Source: Tetradesmus obliquus (lineage: Eukaryota > Chlorophyta > Chlorophyceae > Sphaeropleales > Scenedesmaceae). From it: a stretch of DNA of 64,000 bases. The stretch lies in assembly GCA_030272155.1 (NCBI GenBank), contig CP126197.1:1674001-1738000 (forward strand). Direction: 5' to 3'. The stretch's first letter is position 1; the number at the start of each line of letters is the position of its first letter. The notes under the pieces are model-generated. The model ran no database searches. It was given only the letters and a program-made list of their open reading frames with translations, and had not been told where the DNA came from. Shown piece by piece: positions 48,783 through 59,389 of the stretch. Both the position numbers and the translations under genes were made by a program.

Positions 48783-51700
48783 GCTGCTGCTGCTGCTGCT
48801 GCCGCAGTTCCAGCAGCTCAACCTGGTCAACAAGAGCAGGGAGGAGCTGGAGGAGGACGCTGAGCTGCCACACTGGGTGGTGCACCCACACGACATACGG
48901 TGCGCAAAACACTGCCACCACGCTGAATCGCAAATCACAACTGCTGCCTGATCCAAGTACGATCAGTAGCAGCAGTGTCCAGCAGTCTGCATGCTGAGCT
49001 GCTGTGCTGGGTGGTGCACCCGCCCAGCGACATCCGGTGCGCAATCAAAATGTTGATGTGTGGCTGTGTTCAGATAACATGCCAACACAACCGCTGCGCA
49101 ATTGTATACCAATCAGTAGCAGCAGCAGCAGCAGTCTGCATGGCAATTGTCAGTGGCCCCTAAAGCTGCAATGGCTGCGTGCTGCTGCTGCGCCCTGCAG
49201 GGCTCAGGTCTGGTGGAGCTTCATCATTGTCACTGTGGTGGTCACGCTCTTTGTGGAGCCCTACAACCTGGCCTTCTCAGAGTACCCAGGGCTCTAGTGA
49301 GTGCTAGCAGACTCAAACTCAACGCTGTGTGCAAAGACGTGCAGCAGCAGCGGTTTTGTGGCGCTGGTCTCCTCAAAAGGCCTGGGCTTTCTCGAGTTTG
49401 TGGAGAAACAGCTTACATCGTGTGTTGAGGCTCAAATGATTGTGCAAGGATTTGCAGCAGCTGTGGCAGCTGTTGGTGGAACCCTACAGCCTGGCATGTT
49501 CGAAGTGCCCAGGGCTTTGGTTATAGAAGGGATGTGCAGCAGCATCTGGAGCAGTAGCAACAGCAGCAGCTGGACTTGCTATAGCTCGCACAATGCTAGC
49601 AACTGTTTGAGGATGTGCAGCAGCTGCTGCCAGAGGCAGCAACCACAGCTGCTGGTAGTGGTATTGGTCTACCACACTACAGACATGCTGCAGCAAACAG
49701 GGGCGTATGCTGCTGCAGTCACAGCCACATCATTATCTGCTGGCACTGCTGTGTTCCCGCCTATCTGACATGTTGCAGTCCTCTGGGCGCCCCTGACACG
49801 CTGTTGCCGCTGGCCAGCTTGCGGGTGTCGATGCCGGCCGGTACTTTCACACTACGTGCAGGCTTAGGTGGCGTCCTACTCTGTTAACCTCAGAGGCCCT
49901 GCTATGCAGAGGCTGCCACAGTGTTTCTGTACGCTGCCTTCACACCACACTGCCAACTCATCACCCGCCTGCACCGCGTATGCTGCCTTGCTTCTCTTTA
50001 CTGGATCCCGCACACATGCAGCCCCCTGGGCTCCCCTGACACGCTGTTTGCGCTGGCCAGCTTCCTGGTGTTTGCGGCCGACCTGGGGCTCAACTTCTTC
50101 GTGGCACACTACGACACGCATGGTGATCTGGTGACAGACCTGCCCAGCATCGCAGGTGGGTTAACCATCTGAGGGTAGGGTTTACAACCTGAGGGTAGGG
50201 TTTACAACGTGAGGGTAGGGTGGCAGCCACTATCTGACACTGCCTGGTTCAGCAATGGACTTGATGTCAATATATTTGTGGCGTACCATGACACACATGG
50301 GGACGTGGTCACAGACGCGCACAGGTTCAGGGCTGGGTTGTGGGACGGCTGCGTGCAGCAACACCACCTTCTGTGATACTGGCTGATTGACAGCAGCACA
50401 GGGCAGCAAGTGCTGTGCGAGGAAGTGCGTTTGGCGTCATGCTGCTGTTCTGCATGTGTGGCTGGTGTGATGGGCAAGTTGGCCGTAAGGAACAGACAAG
50501 AGTGCCTGATGCAACTGTTCAACGCAGCCGCTGATTATGCCGCGGCAGCCATGGCGCCTTAGTTCCTTGCAGTTTTGGCGACGCTTATGCCCCGCACTGC
50601 CTGCTGCCCTGCCGCGTGTGTGCTGCTACAGCTCAGTACATGAAAGGGCGCCTCTGGGCTGATCTGGTGAGGCACACGCCTGGATTGCAGTTGTTACAGT
50701 TAAACCTTGCTGTGCTCAGCGCCCTTTACTTCGCCTGCATACGTAATGCAGCATCTTAAGCTCGGGCAGTCAGCGGATCGACACCTTACGGAGCTGTACT
50801 GCTACAAGTGGTGTGGCCGGTAGGCAGCATCAGCGCACTGGATCTCGCTTAGCCTTGTTCAGCTTCTTGACTCGCCTGCAGCAGACACGGCTGCATGCAT
50901 GTGGCAAGAGCCTACTGCTTACTCAGGCGTTGCTTGTTTTTGATGATGCGTTTGCGCAGGTCACCACCATTCCGTTCGATTGGATTGTGCTTGGGGCACT
51001 GGGCCTGCAGCGCAGCAACAGTATCACAGCATGGTGAGGCCTGAGTCCACTCACGACACGTGTTACAATCAGCACCTGCAGCGCTACAGCTGTGCACCTT
51101 GCCACCGCGCCACACTCACACAAGCTACTAGATAAAGTTTATGTCGGCAAGCACACACGCGCCGCACTGCTACCGTCAGCTGCACGCTGCCAGCAACTGG
51201 CCTGCACAGGCCTGCCTTTTTTGGTGTGCAAGCACGCAAGGCCCTGCACATCACCACTTGACCCGACTTTCAGGTCACCTCCAACCTGATGCGCGCTATG
51301 CGCTGTGTAGGATAGGGATAGATGGGGTTACATGGTGTGTTCATGCGGCATACGCCACCACAGACACCCGGTATTCTGGCGCTGTGTATTCTTGTGCTGT
51401 TTTCTCATGCGCATGCAGGTATGTGAGCCTGCTGCAGCTGCTGCGGCTGGGCCGTGCCTAACACAAATGCCAACGTGCTGTGTGCTACGCTGCATGTTGT
51501 TTCTGCGCATGCAGGTATGTGAGCCTGCTGCGGCTGCTGCGTCTGGGCCGTGCATACCGGCTGTACAGCTGGGTGACGCTGATGGCGTACCGCCAGACCA
51601 TCAGCCTGCTGGTGCTCACGCTATCCCGCAACTTTGCGGTGAGGGATCGTCAGCAGCAGCAGCGCCGGCAGCAACGGCAGCAGCAGCAGCAGCAGCAGCA

Positions 51701-54700
51701 GCAGTGTGGCTTTAGGTCAGCCTGCTGGTGCTCACGCTGTCACGCAACTTTGCGGTGAGTTGACTGCAGCAGCAGCAGCAGCAGCAGCAGCAACGGCAGC
51801 AGCAGCAGCAACGGCAACGGCAGTAGCAGTGTTGCTCTAGTTCAGCCTGCTGTTGCTCACGCTGTCCCTCAACTTCGCGGTGAGGGATCATCATCAGCAG
51901 CAGCAGCAGCAGCAGCGGCAGCAGCACTTGTAATCAGGTCATCATATATCTACAGATCATGCCGTGCTGCAGTCGTTGCACATTTGAGATGCCGTGTGCA
52001 GTGACACCGATTGGTACCCATGTTCACATGCTGCCTGCGTGGTTCCTCTTCTTCATCATCATTGACTGCTGCTGTTGCTGCTGCTGCCGCCTTTGGCTGT
52101 GCGTCTTCACTGTCCACTGGGGCGCTTGCGGCTCCTTCTACAGCTCTAAGCAGAGCGGCTGCTGACGCACCTGACGCTGCTGCTGCTGCTGCTGTGCCTT
52201 TCCTGCTGCAACTGCAGCTGTGCTTCTTCACTGTCCACTGGGGCGCCTGCGGCTCCTTCCACAGCGCCAAGCAGAGCAGCTGCTGACGCACCTGACGGTA
52301 CTGCTGCTGCTGCTGCTGCTGCTGGTGTGTGATTCCTGTCTTGGTTGCAGCTGTGCTTCTTCACTGTGCACTGGGGCGCGTGCGGCTTTTTCTACATCGC
52401 CAAGCAGAGCGGCTTTGCGGCGCAGTCCTGGGTGGGCGCCAACATGGACTGGGTCGGGGGCGGCTCCTCCTTCGACAAGTGAGGCACAATGTCTGCTGTG
52501 TGTTTGCTGTTTGTTTGCTGAGTGTGTTCAGGCATGCCTGCTGCAGTGGGGGCCTGTGATCGTGCTGCCTGCCGTTGAAGTGTTACTGAAAGTTGCTGCT
52601 GCTAACGTTTTGCTGCTGCTGCTGGTCATGTCTGCAGGTGGATCTACTCCATGTACTGGTCCATCATCACCTTCTCCACAGTGGTGGGCACGCCTAGCTG
52701 GCTTGCAAGATACCTAGCTTCTGCACTTGAGACTGCTCGTATGCCTTTTGTCTATGCACTGGTTACACCACGTGCTGTGCATGATATAAGCAACCCAACT
52801 GATCTTGACCCTTCAACACTCTCTAGGGCTCCTGGATGTTGCTGCCACACCCATTTGTGGTGTGGAGCATGCAGTATTATGACATACTGTTATGTTATCT
52901 GGTGCCCTGCCGCAGGGCTATGGTGACCTGCATGCCTACAGTGTGCCCGAGGCAGCTTACGTGGTGGTGTTCATGTTTGTGAGCATCGGCGTTGCTGCCT
53001 ACTTTGTGGGAACAAGCGTGCTGCTGGTGGCAGAGAACGAAAAGAAGACAGGTGAGTGCTGCGTTTGAAAGCTGTTACTACTTTGAAGAATTATGCCACA
53101 TGCGTGCAACATATGTTTGTGAGCATCAGCTAGCGCGGCCGCCTACCTTATGGGCACCAGCGTGCTGCTGGTGGCAAAAAGCGACATGAAGACAGGAGGT
53201 TGAAAGCACCTGACACGGTATGGTCATGTGCAACCAGGCACCTGTACAGCAGCTGCTTACTGCACTGGCCTTCCTTTCGTCGCTATAAATATTGAGTCGC
53301 TTTTGTACCTCTGCCTGTGCAGGCGCGTACAGGGAGCGGCTCATCCTACTGGACGAGTACGCGGCCACGCATGAGCTGCCTCCTGCAATGAAGCAGGAGC
53401 TGCAGGGACACCTGCAGCTGCACTTCTCTTCCGCAGAGACCAGCGATGAAGCAGTGCTGGGCGTGTACCCTGCCACACTGCGAAGGTGTGTTGAGAACCC
53501 GCTATTAAGTACCCCGTGTTGTAGTTGGGCGCTGAGCTGTAGGGCAACCTGCTCTCCCGTAGAAACCAGCTATGAACCTGTGGTGGCGGTCTACCCAGCC
53601 ACGCTGCGCCGGTAAGGGCTCACTTTGATGATCAGGGTTCAAGAACTAGGGTTGGGCTTTAGGATAAGCAAGGTGCAGGGTGCTCTGCAGCCGCACCGTT
53701 GCGTAGTGATGATTAAGTGAGTCAAGCACAACATCACACTTGCCTGAATCTTCTGCCTTCTGCAAACCCCTTGCTGCAGGCGCATCCTGCGTCACATGTA
53801 CAGCCGCCCGCTGCGCTGCTGCTGGCTGTTTGGCGGCTGCGGCCAGAAGTTCCTTGACGCGCTGCTGGCCACAGCCAAGGTGGAGCTGTACATGCCCAAG
53901 GTGAGAGGAAGGTCAAAGGCATGAGGCCAACTTGTACTGATCCTTTCGTGGAAGATGTTGGCGCTGGGATTGACAACACATGGCCTTGAATTGGCTGAGG
54001 TTGCATGCTGGCCACAGCCAAGGTGGAGCTGTACATGCCCAAGGTGAGGCAATGATAAGGCCTGCCTGTGTATTGTACTGCTGTAAAAAAGCAAGAAAGA
54101 CACGACAGCTCTTGGACGCCACAGCCAAGGTGCAACTGTACATGCCTAAGGTGGAGATGGGATGAGCTGAGTTGATGTGACTGAAAATGACAGGTCTTGA
54201 AAGACGTGATAGTGCTGTAGGTAATAGCTACGCCGCAGCTCTTATGCTTTGTGTAAACAGTATGTGGGCAGCAGATATGCAAATAAGCGCGAGCCAAGGG
54301 TAGCAGCAGGCTTTCCATCCTAATTTTTAAGGAATGAGTTTGTAAACCTTGCTGGCTCTCCCAGGTTGACATAGTGACAGCCGGCGACCAAGTCAACGAG
54401 CTGATGCTGATCGTTGCCGGCGAGGCAGTTGCAATCAGCAGCAGCGGCAGTGCCGGCTGTGCCCTGCCAGACGGCTTGTCACTAGCTGTCGATGACGGCG
54501 CGGGTGACACCAGCAGTGGTGGCAGCTGGTGGGAAGTTCACGGTGGGGATGGCGGCAGGCAGCGTGAAGTTCACAGTGGGGGTGGCGGCAGGCGGAGTGA
54601 AGTTCCTGGTGCCAGGGCGCGCCTGCTGGGGGCTGGTGACCCTGCTGGCGAGATGGCCTTCCTTACTGAGACGCCTTGTATGGAGGTGAGGGTGGTGCGG

Positions 54701-57700
54701 CTGTCAAAATTTGGAAATGCTGGTTAAATTTGAATCGTTTAAATAATAACAGAACATCTGACGCTGCTGGCGAGATGGCCTTCTTCACTGAGACGCCTTG
54801 CATGGAGGTGAGGGTGGTGCAGCTGTCAGCAATTCTAAGGATTTGCTGCTGAGTTGTCACATAACAACATAACAGTAGGAATGACATCTCCATGTGTATG
54901 GGTGCTTTGGCTCTTGGACCGCAGGTGGGGCAGTGGTACGATGCCCTGAGCATCACACAATGTGCTTTGGAACATTATTCTGCTGTCTCCGCCACCTGCA
55001 TGATTGCTGTGCTGTCAACAGCCACCAGGCAAAAAACGCAACATATGGCGGCCGACATTCTGCACTTGCCCACCTGCTGCTGCGCTGTTACGTGCCGTCG
55101 CTGCCCCCAACCGCAGTCTGTGCGCACCACAGGGATGTGCCGTGTGCTGGTCATCACCCGGGCGCTGTACCAAGCGCTGGCGGCCGACTTTGCATCGAGC
55201 ACACGGGCAGTGTTGGACAACTTGCTGGCACGTGCAGAGCAGGTGAGAGGCATGCAGTGCTGCGCTGTGCTTGCGCAGGACCGATAATAGGGGTGGGTTT
55301 GAGTTTGTTATCTCTGCAGGCCTCCTGCTGTCCAAAATCCGCAGGTGCTGTGTCAATCAGTGACTCCCTTGGTTCATGCGGCAAGGGAGGTGTGCTTTGG
55401 TCTGCTGAAAACACTGTGTTGAGAGCAATGGTTCTTTCTGCTGCAGATGATTGAGGCGGAGTTTCCAGGCTGCTCTGCTGCTACCATCACTTCTCAGCTA
55501 GACAGCCTGTCAGCACAGCAGCAGCAGCAGCAGCAGCGAGGCGCGTCACCAGCAGAAGGTGAAGGCCTGCTGCACAGCAATGCAGCCAGCACCATGGCAC
55601 CAGAAGCGTGGGCAGCCGTCACACCAGCAGCAGCAGTAGCAGCAGCAGCAGCAGGTCGAGGCCCAACAGCAGCAGCAGCAGTGCCGCTGCCGCCAGTAGA
55701 CCCCTGGAGGCTGCCGCTGCGCAATGAGCAGCAGCGGGTGGTGCTTTTGAATCTGTTGAGGGTGCGGGCGCTGGTGCAAGGCACGTTGGCGCGGCTGGAG
55801 CAGCAGCAGACACACGAGTTTTTGAATGCGTGCTCGGCCGGCAACATCGACCTCATACGCACGGTGAGCTTGAGACGATGCATGTGAAAGGGCAGTTGCA
55901 TCTGCTGGTCCTCTGTGGTGCTGCTGCTGCCACTACTGCTGCGGCACGCTAGCCGATTAGGGTCGCCCTGTGCGTCCTGCACGATGTGCATCTAGTTGAA
56001 ACAGTTGACGACAACGCTGCAGACACATGAAAACTTCCACTGCCACAATGTACCGTGCTTATCACTGCTGATGCTGCGCCAGGGGTTTGACGGAAACTGC
56101 TGCACTTATGACCACCGCATTGAGCTCATGCTGGCTGCCAGCAAGGGCCACGGGCTAGCGGTGTCAATTTCTCTCGCCAATCGAGACTCTGCAAATCAGC
56201 CAATTATCTCCACCTGCAGTCCGCTGCGCATACAACGACACCTAACTGCTGCACATTACGTGCACATTCTTGACCTCACTGCAGATGCTGCGCCAGGGGC
56301 GTGACGTAAACTGCTGCGATTATGGAGGCCAATTAGGCCTTATGCTTACCGCCGCCGATGCATGCAGCTTATGCCCTGCTGCTGCTGGCTCTGCATATTC
56401 TTTGCGCTGCAGATGCTGAGGCAAGACCGTGATGTAAACTGCTGCGACTATGACGGCCGCACCGGGCTGATGCTGGCTGCCAGCAAAGGACACGGGCTGG
56501 CAGTGAGCCTGCTGCTCCGCCTATGGCGGCTCCACAGGGAATCATGCTGACTGGTGGGCTCACACATTGCTCTCTTGACCGCACTGCAGATGCTGCGCCA
56601 GGGACGCGACGTCAACTACTGCGACTATGATGGCCCCACTGGGCTGATGCTCGCGGCCAGCAAGGGCCACAGGCTGGCGTGTGTGCTCTTCCATTGCTGT
56701 TTGACTTGCACTGCAGATGCTGCGGCAAGGCCGTGATGTGAACTGCTGTGATTATGACGGCCGCACTGGGCTGATGCTTGCTGCCAGCAAGGGCCACGGG
56801 CTGGCGGTGAGCCTGCTGCTGCGCAGCGGAGCAGCCCCAAATGCAGCAGACCTGGCCGGCAGCAGTGCACTGCTGGAGGCTGCACGGGGCGGTCACGACG
56901 AGACACTGCAGTGAGTGTTATTTTGTTATTTACAAATGCTACAACAAGTGTGAAAGGCGTTTGAGATGCAGCAGACCTGGCGGGCAGCAATGCACTGCTG
57001 GAGGCCTGCGCTGCCTCCAGCGCGGGGGGGGCGGGGGGGGGGGGGGGGGCATGCCGAAACGCTGCAGTGAGTGGTGATCGTAAATTAAGCACTTGTCATT
57101 TAAGAACTCAGCCTCACGGCATTCATGTCATACGCGTGCATGGTATGCTGCCTGCTGTTGATGTAGCAAGCTGTAGCATTAAACGGCGTCCTAGGCCAGT
57201 ACCAGGCAACTGCGTTGTTTGCACATGTTGAGGCTTGCCCAGCCGCTGCATGATGCTGGTGCTTTCACAGATTTCTCTTATGTGTAATAACAAGCACCTG
57301 CTGCTGGCTTTATGCAGGCTGCTGCTGCGTGCTGGCGCGCGCCTGCAGATGAGTGAGGTACGCCAGGCAGCGCTGCTGTGCTCTGCTGTATCAGAAGGCG
57401 ACCTGCAACTGCTGCGGCGGCTGCTGGCGGCTGGCGCCAACCCCAACGCAGGAGACTACGACAAGCGGCGGCCGCTGCACATTGCGGCAGCAGACGGCAA
57501 CTTGCCTGCGGTGAGGGCGATGGAACGCAATACCATCTGTGGTAGTGGTGGTGGGGCCAGTGTGCACTGAAACACTGACTTGTTCAGCAACAGTTGTGTC
57601 CATGTGTCGACAGAAGGCCATGTTGTGACGACCGGGGCCTGGCGGTTTCCGGCACTATTATGATGTTGTGTTGCTGCTGCCCTACTCACACGGCACACTC

Positions 57701-59320
57701 TTCATACGCAACACTTCATCTGCAACCCTGTCAGTGTAACATGTTCTGTAACACGTTGCTGTGCAGGTGCGACTGCTGGTGGAGGTGGGCGCTGCCGACC
57801 CCTCCCTGGTGGACTGCTGACATGGCACACTCTTTATGCAAAACACTTGATCTATAAACTGTTGGTCTAACATGTTGTATGCATGTGTGGAAAACACGTG
57901 GATGTGCAGGTGCGTCTGCTGGTTGAGGCGGGTGCTGCTGACCCTTCCCTGATGGACCGGTGGCCTGGCACACTTTTTGCAAAACACTTGATCTGTTACC
58001 CTGATTTTGTGACATGTTACATATGTTTTAACACGTTGCTGTGCAGGTGCGTCTGCTGGTTGAGGTGGGTGCTGCTGACCCCTCCCTGGTGGACCGCTGG
58101 CAGCAGACGCCCCTGCAGGAGGCATCCCGCAGCGGGGCAGCTCCCTTGGTCAGCTATTTAACAGGCAAAACGCCAGCAGTAGGTGCGTGTATCAGCTGCT
58201 TTCTGCAGGTTGTTGTGTTGTGGCTTATGCAGTCTTCACAGGGTGCCAGGAGCCACATGTTACGACCTTGCGGAGTGTGTGGGTTTGTGGGTGGGTGGGT
58301 ATATGGGTGGGTGGGTATATGGGTGTGCAAGGATTGTTACCTGGTTATGAAGCACATTGTCACGACTGTAGTGTCAGGCGACAGGTCAGTGCCTGCAGTC
58401 TCTTCTTGTGCAACCCAGCTATATATAGCAGGCAGCCTCTTCCTGCAATACGCTTGCGCCAGTGGCGTGTGCCCTGTCACTTCTTCTTCCTTGCTGGTTG
58501 GCTCATCGGCCACATATGTGTCCCCTGTCCCCTTCGCCTGCCTGCCTGCCTGCCTGCCATCTTCAGCAGCCGTCACACCGCCACCACCACCTGCAGCAGC
58601 AGCAGCAGTGCCGCTAGCTGCTGAACCCATCAAGCCCCAGAAGCAGCAGCAGCTGCCGGAGCTGCAGGCCTGGGCTGGCCCTGACAGCCTGGCGGCACTG
58701 GCGCAGCTGGGCAGCCAGGGGAGGCTGGCAGCAGTGGCGCAGCTGCTAGAGCAGCAGCTCAGCCTGGTGAGTGCAGTCGTTCAACTTTACAAGCGCAGGA
58801 GCTCTGCTGGAGAGTATGCTGTGTGTGTTGGCAGCCTCGCAACGCACCAATCACAGGGCTAGGATCTGCTTGGTGTGTCCGTGGAGTCACAATCACAGGC
58901 AGCCTGTGTATTGCTTGCAAACATGATGGTGTAGTGCTCCCTTCTGTTGCCGCTCCATTGGGGCGCGAGGCCGATGGCGTTGATGCTATGGCTTGATGGG
59001 TAACATGATGATGATGAGGCAGCCTGCACCGCAGCAGCCAACACGCCACATGCAGCCGCACGGCACATGCTGTTTTGCTGTGCTCAGTAACACAGTGTCA
59101 GTTTGTACTTGTCATGCCACCTTTTTTAACAGTCAACTGCCAGGATCCCTGTGTGCACTCAGCGCAGGCTGCTGCAGCAACTGGGACCAGCAATAGACAC
59201 ACCCGCCTTGTTTTATGTTTTCACAGCGCTAGCAGCACGAGCCAGAGTCAGCTGTGCTGTCCTCTGCCTCGTTTGCTGCTGCAGGTACGGCTGCTGGTGG
59301 AGGAGGGTGGTGCAGCTGGC

Positions 59321-59355
<35 letters not shown>

Positions 59356-59389
59356 TGGTGCATCACCAGGAGCTGTGGCACTGAGCTGA
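48077..59389 (+). CDS. Shaker/AKT-type voltage-gated K+ channel with CNBD and ankyrin repeats
   Basis: Twenty exons in agreeing phase: 48077-48514, 48808-48899, 49201-49296, 50022-50155, 50632-50666, 50960-51033, 51515-51638, 52351-52478, 52638-52683, 52916-53051, 53323-53485, 53780-53900, 54365-54685, 55117-55242, 55447-55863, 56717-56910, 57318-57510, 58047-58182, 58570-58766 and 59285-59389, giving about 1091 residues. S1 is WSFIIVTVVVTLFVEPY; S2 DTLFALASFLVFAADLGLNF; S3 VTTIPFDWIVLGALGL; S4 LLRLLRLGRAYRL with spaced Arg. The pore reads WSIITFSTV then GYGDLHA (390-396), the K+-selective filter. A CNBD spans about 490-678 (GEMAFLTETPCMES, VRTTGMCRVL), lacking the Arg of true cAMP pockets, as in plant channels. 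Ankyrin repeats lie at about 818-1000. It conducts K+ across a membrane, most likely the plasma membrane. The start ATG is tentative. Over 20 exon echoes fill the introns. Confidence 0.93.
49000..50325 (+). repeat. Exon echoes around channel exons 2-4
   Basis: 49000-49045 copies the exon 2 end (WVVHP-SDIR). 49468-49530 copies the exon 3 end (VEPYNLAFSEYPG-like). 49775-49840 copies the exon 4 start (LGAPDTLLPLAS). 50250-50325 copies the exon 4 end (HDTHGD-VTD). Each lies on the predicted side. Confidence 0.8.
50171..50222. repeat. 20-bp tandem repeat with telobox-like core
   Basis: About 2.7 copies of CTGAGGGTAGGGTTTACAAC lie just inside channel intron 4. The TAGGGTTT core equals the plant telobox (AAACCCTA on the other strand), probably by chance. 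Confidence 0.7.
51413..51460 (+). repeat. Acceptor-side echo of channel exon 7
   Basis: It copies ATGCAG and GTATGTGAGCCTGCTG (YVSLL-LLRLGRA), about 100 bp upstream of the real acceptor at 51514, but reaches a stop straight after. The acceptor is intact, so missplicing would truncate the channel at S4. Confidence 0.85.
51716..51879 (+). other. Two candidate 39-nt cassette exons (echoes of exon 7 end)
   Basis: 51716-51754 (VSLLVLTLSRNFA) and 51841-51879 (FSLLLLTLSLNFA) copy the S5-coding end of exon 7. Each has a TTTAG or CTCTAG acceptor, a GTGAG donor, 39 nt length and phase 0 on both sides with no stop. CAG-repeat intron sequence lies after each donor, so the repeated unit is exon end plus donor plus (CAG)n. 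Confidence 0.55.
52096..52290 (+). repeat. Two acceptor-side echoes of channel exon 8
   Basis: 52096-52165 and 52212-52288 copy the start of exon 8 (LCFFTVHWGACG-F), each ending in a TGA that the real exon at 52351 lacks. The second keeps a CTGCAG acceptor. Confidence 0.85.
53110..54812 (+). repeat. Donor-side echoes of channel exons 10-13
   Basis: 53110-53200 copies the exon 10 end (GTSVLLVA). 53558-53615 copies the exon 11 end (ETS-E-V--VYPATLRR). 54004-54045 and 54115-54155 copy the exon 12 end (ATAKV-LYMPK). 54762-54812 copies the exon 13 end (GEMAF-TETPCMEV). All lie downstream of the real exon. Confidence 0.85.
56040..56690 (+). repeat. Four acceptor-side echoes of the ankyrin exon
   Basis: Copies of the MLRQGRDVNCCDYDGRTGLM-coding start occur at about 56070, 56290, 56413 and 56590, ahead of the real exon at 56717. 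The first has lost its AG acceptor and the others keep CTGCAG. The 56413-56502 copy is open for 30 codons and ends at a GTGAGC donor in phase 0. Confidence 0.85.
56962..57070 (+). repeat. Donor-side echo of ankyrin exon 16 with a poly-G run
   Basis: It copies the AADLAGS-ALLEA end and GCAGTGAGTG donor of exon 16 and contains an interrupted poly-G tract at about 57024-57049, a likely source of sequencing error. Confidence 0.8.
57764..57965 (+). repeat. Two acceptor-side echoes of channel exon 18
   Basis: 57767-57820 and 57909-57960 copy GTGCAG plus VRLLVE-GAADPSL. The first ends in a stop and the second runs on without a clear donor. The real exon starts at 58047. Confidence 0.85.

Noticed and set aside
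48303-48863. 186-codon ORF starting MEEAAAAKALMSW as the channel N-terminus
   Set aside because: Its frame does not splice in phase to exon 48808-48899, whereas the frame from 48077 does via the donor at 48514.
50171-50222. Interstitial telomere
   Set aside because: Fewer than three 20-bp units with only one TAGGGTTT each; not a TTTAGGG array.
56040-57070. Five or six tandem ankyrin exons all counted as coding
   Set aside because: Most copies have stops, lost acceptors or no donor. Only 56717-56910 joins in phase with both neighbours; 56413-56502 is kept only as a candidate cassette.
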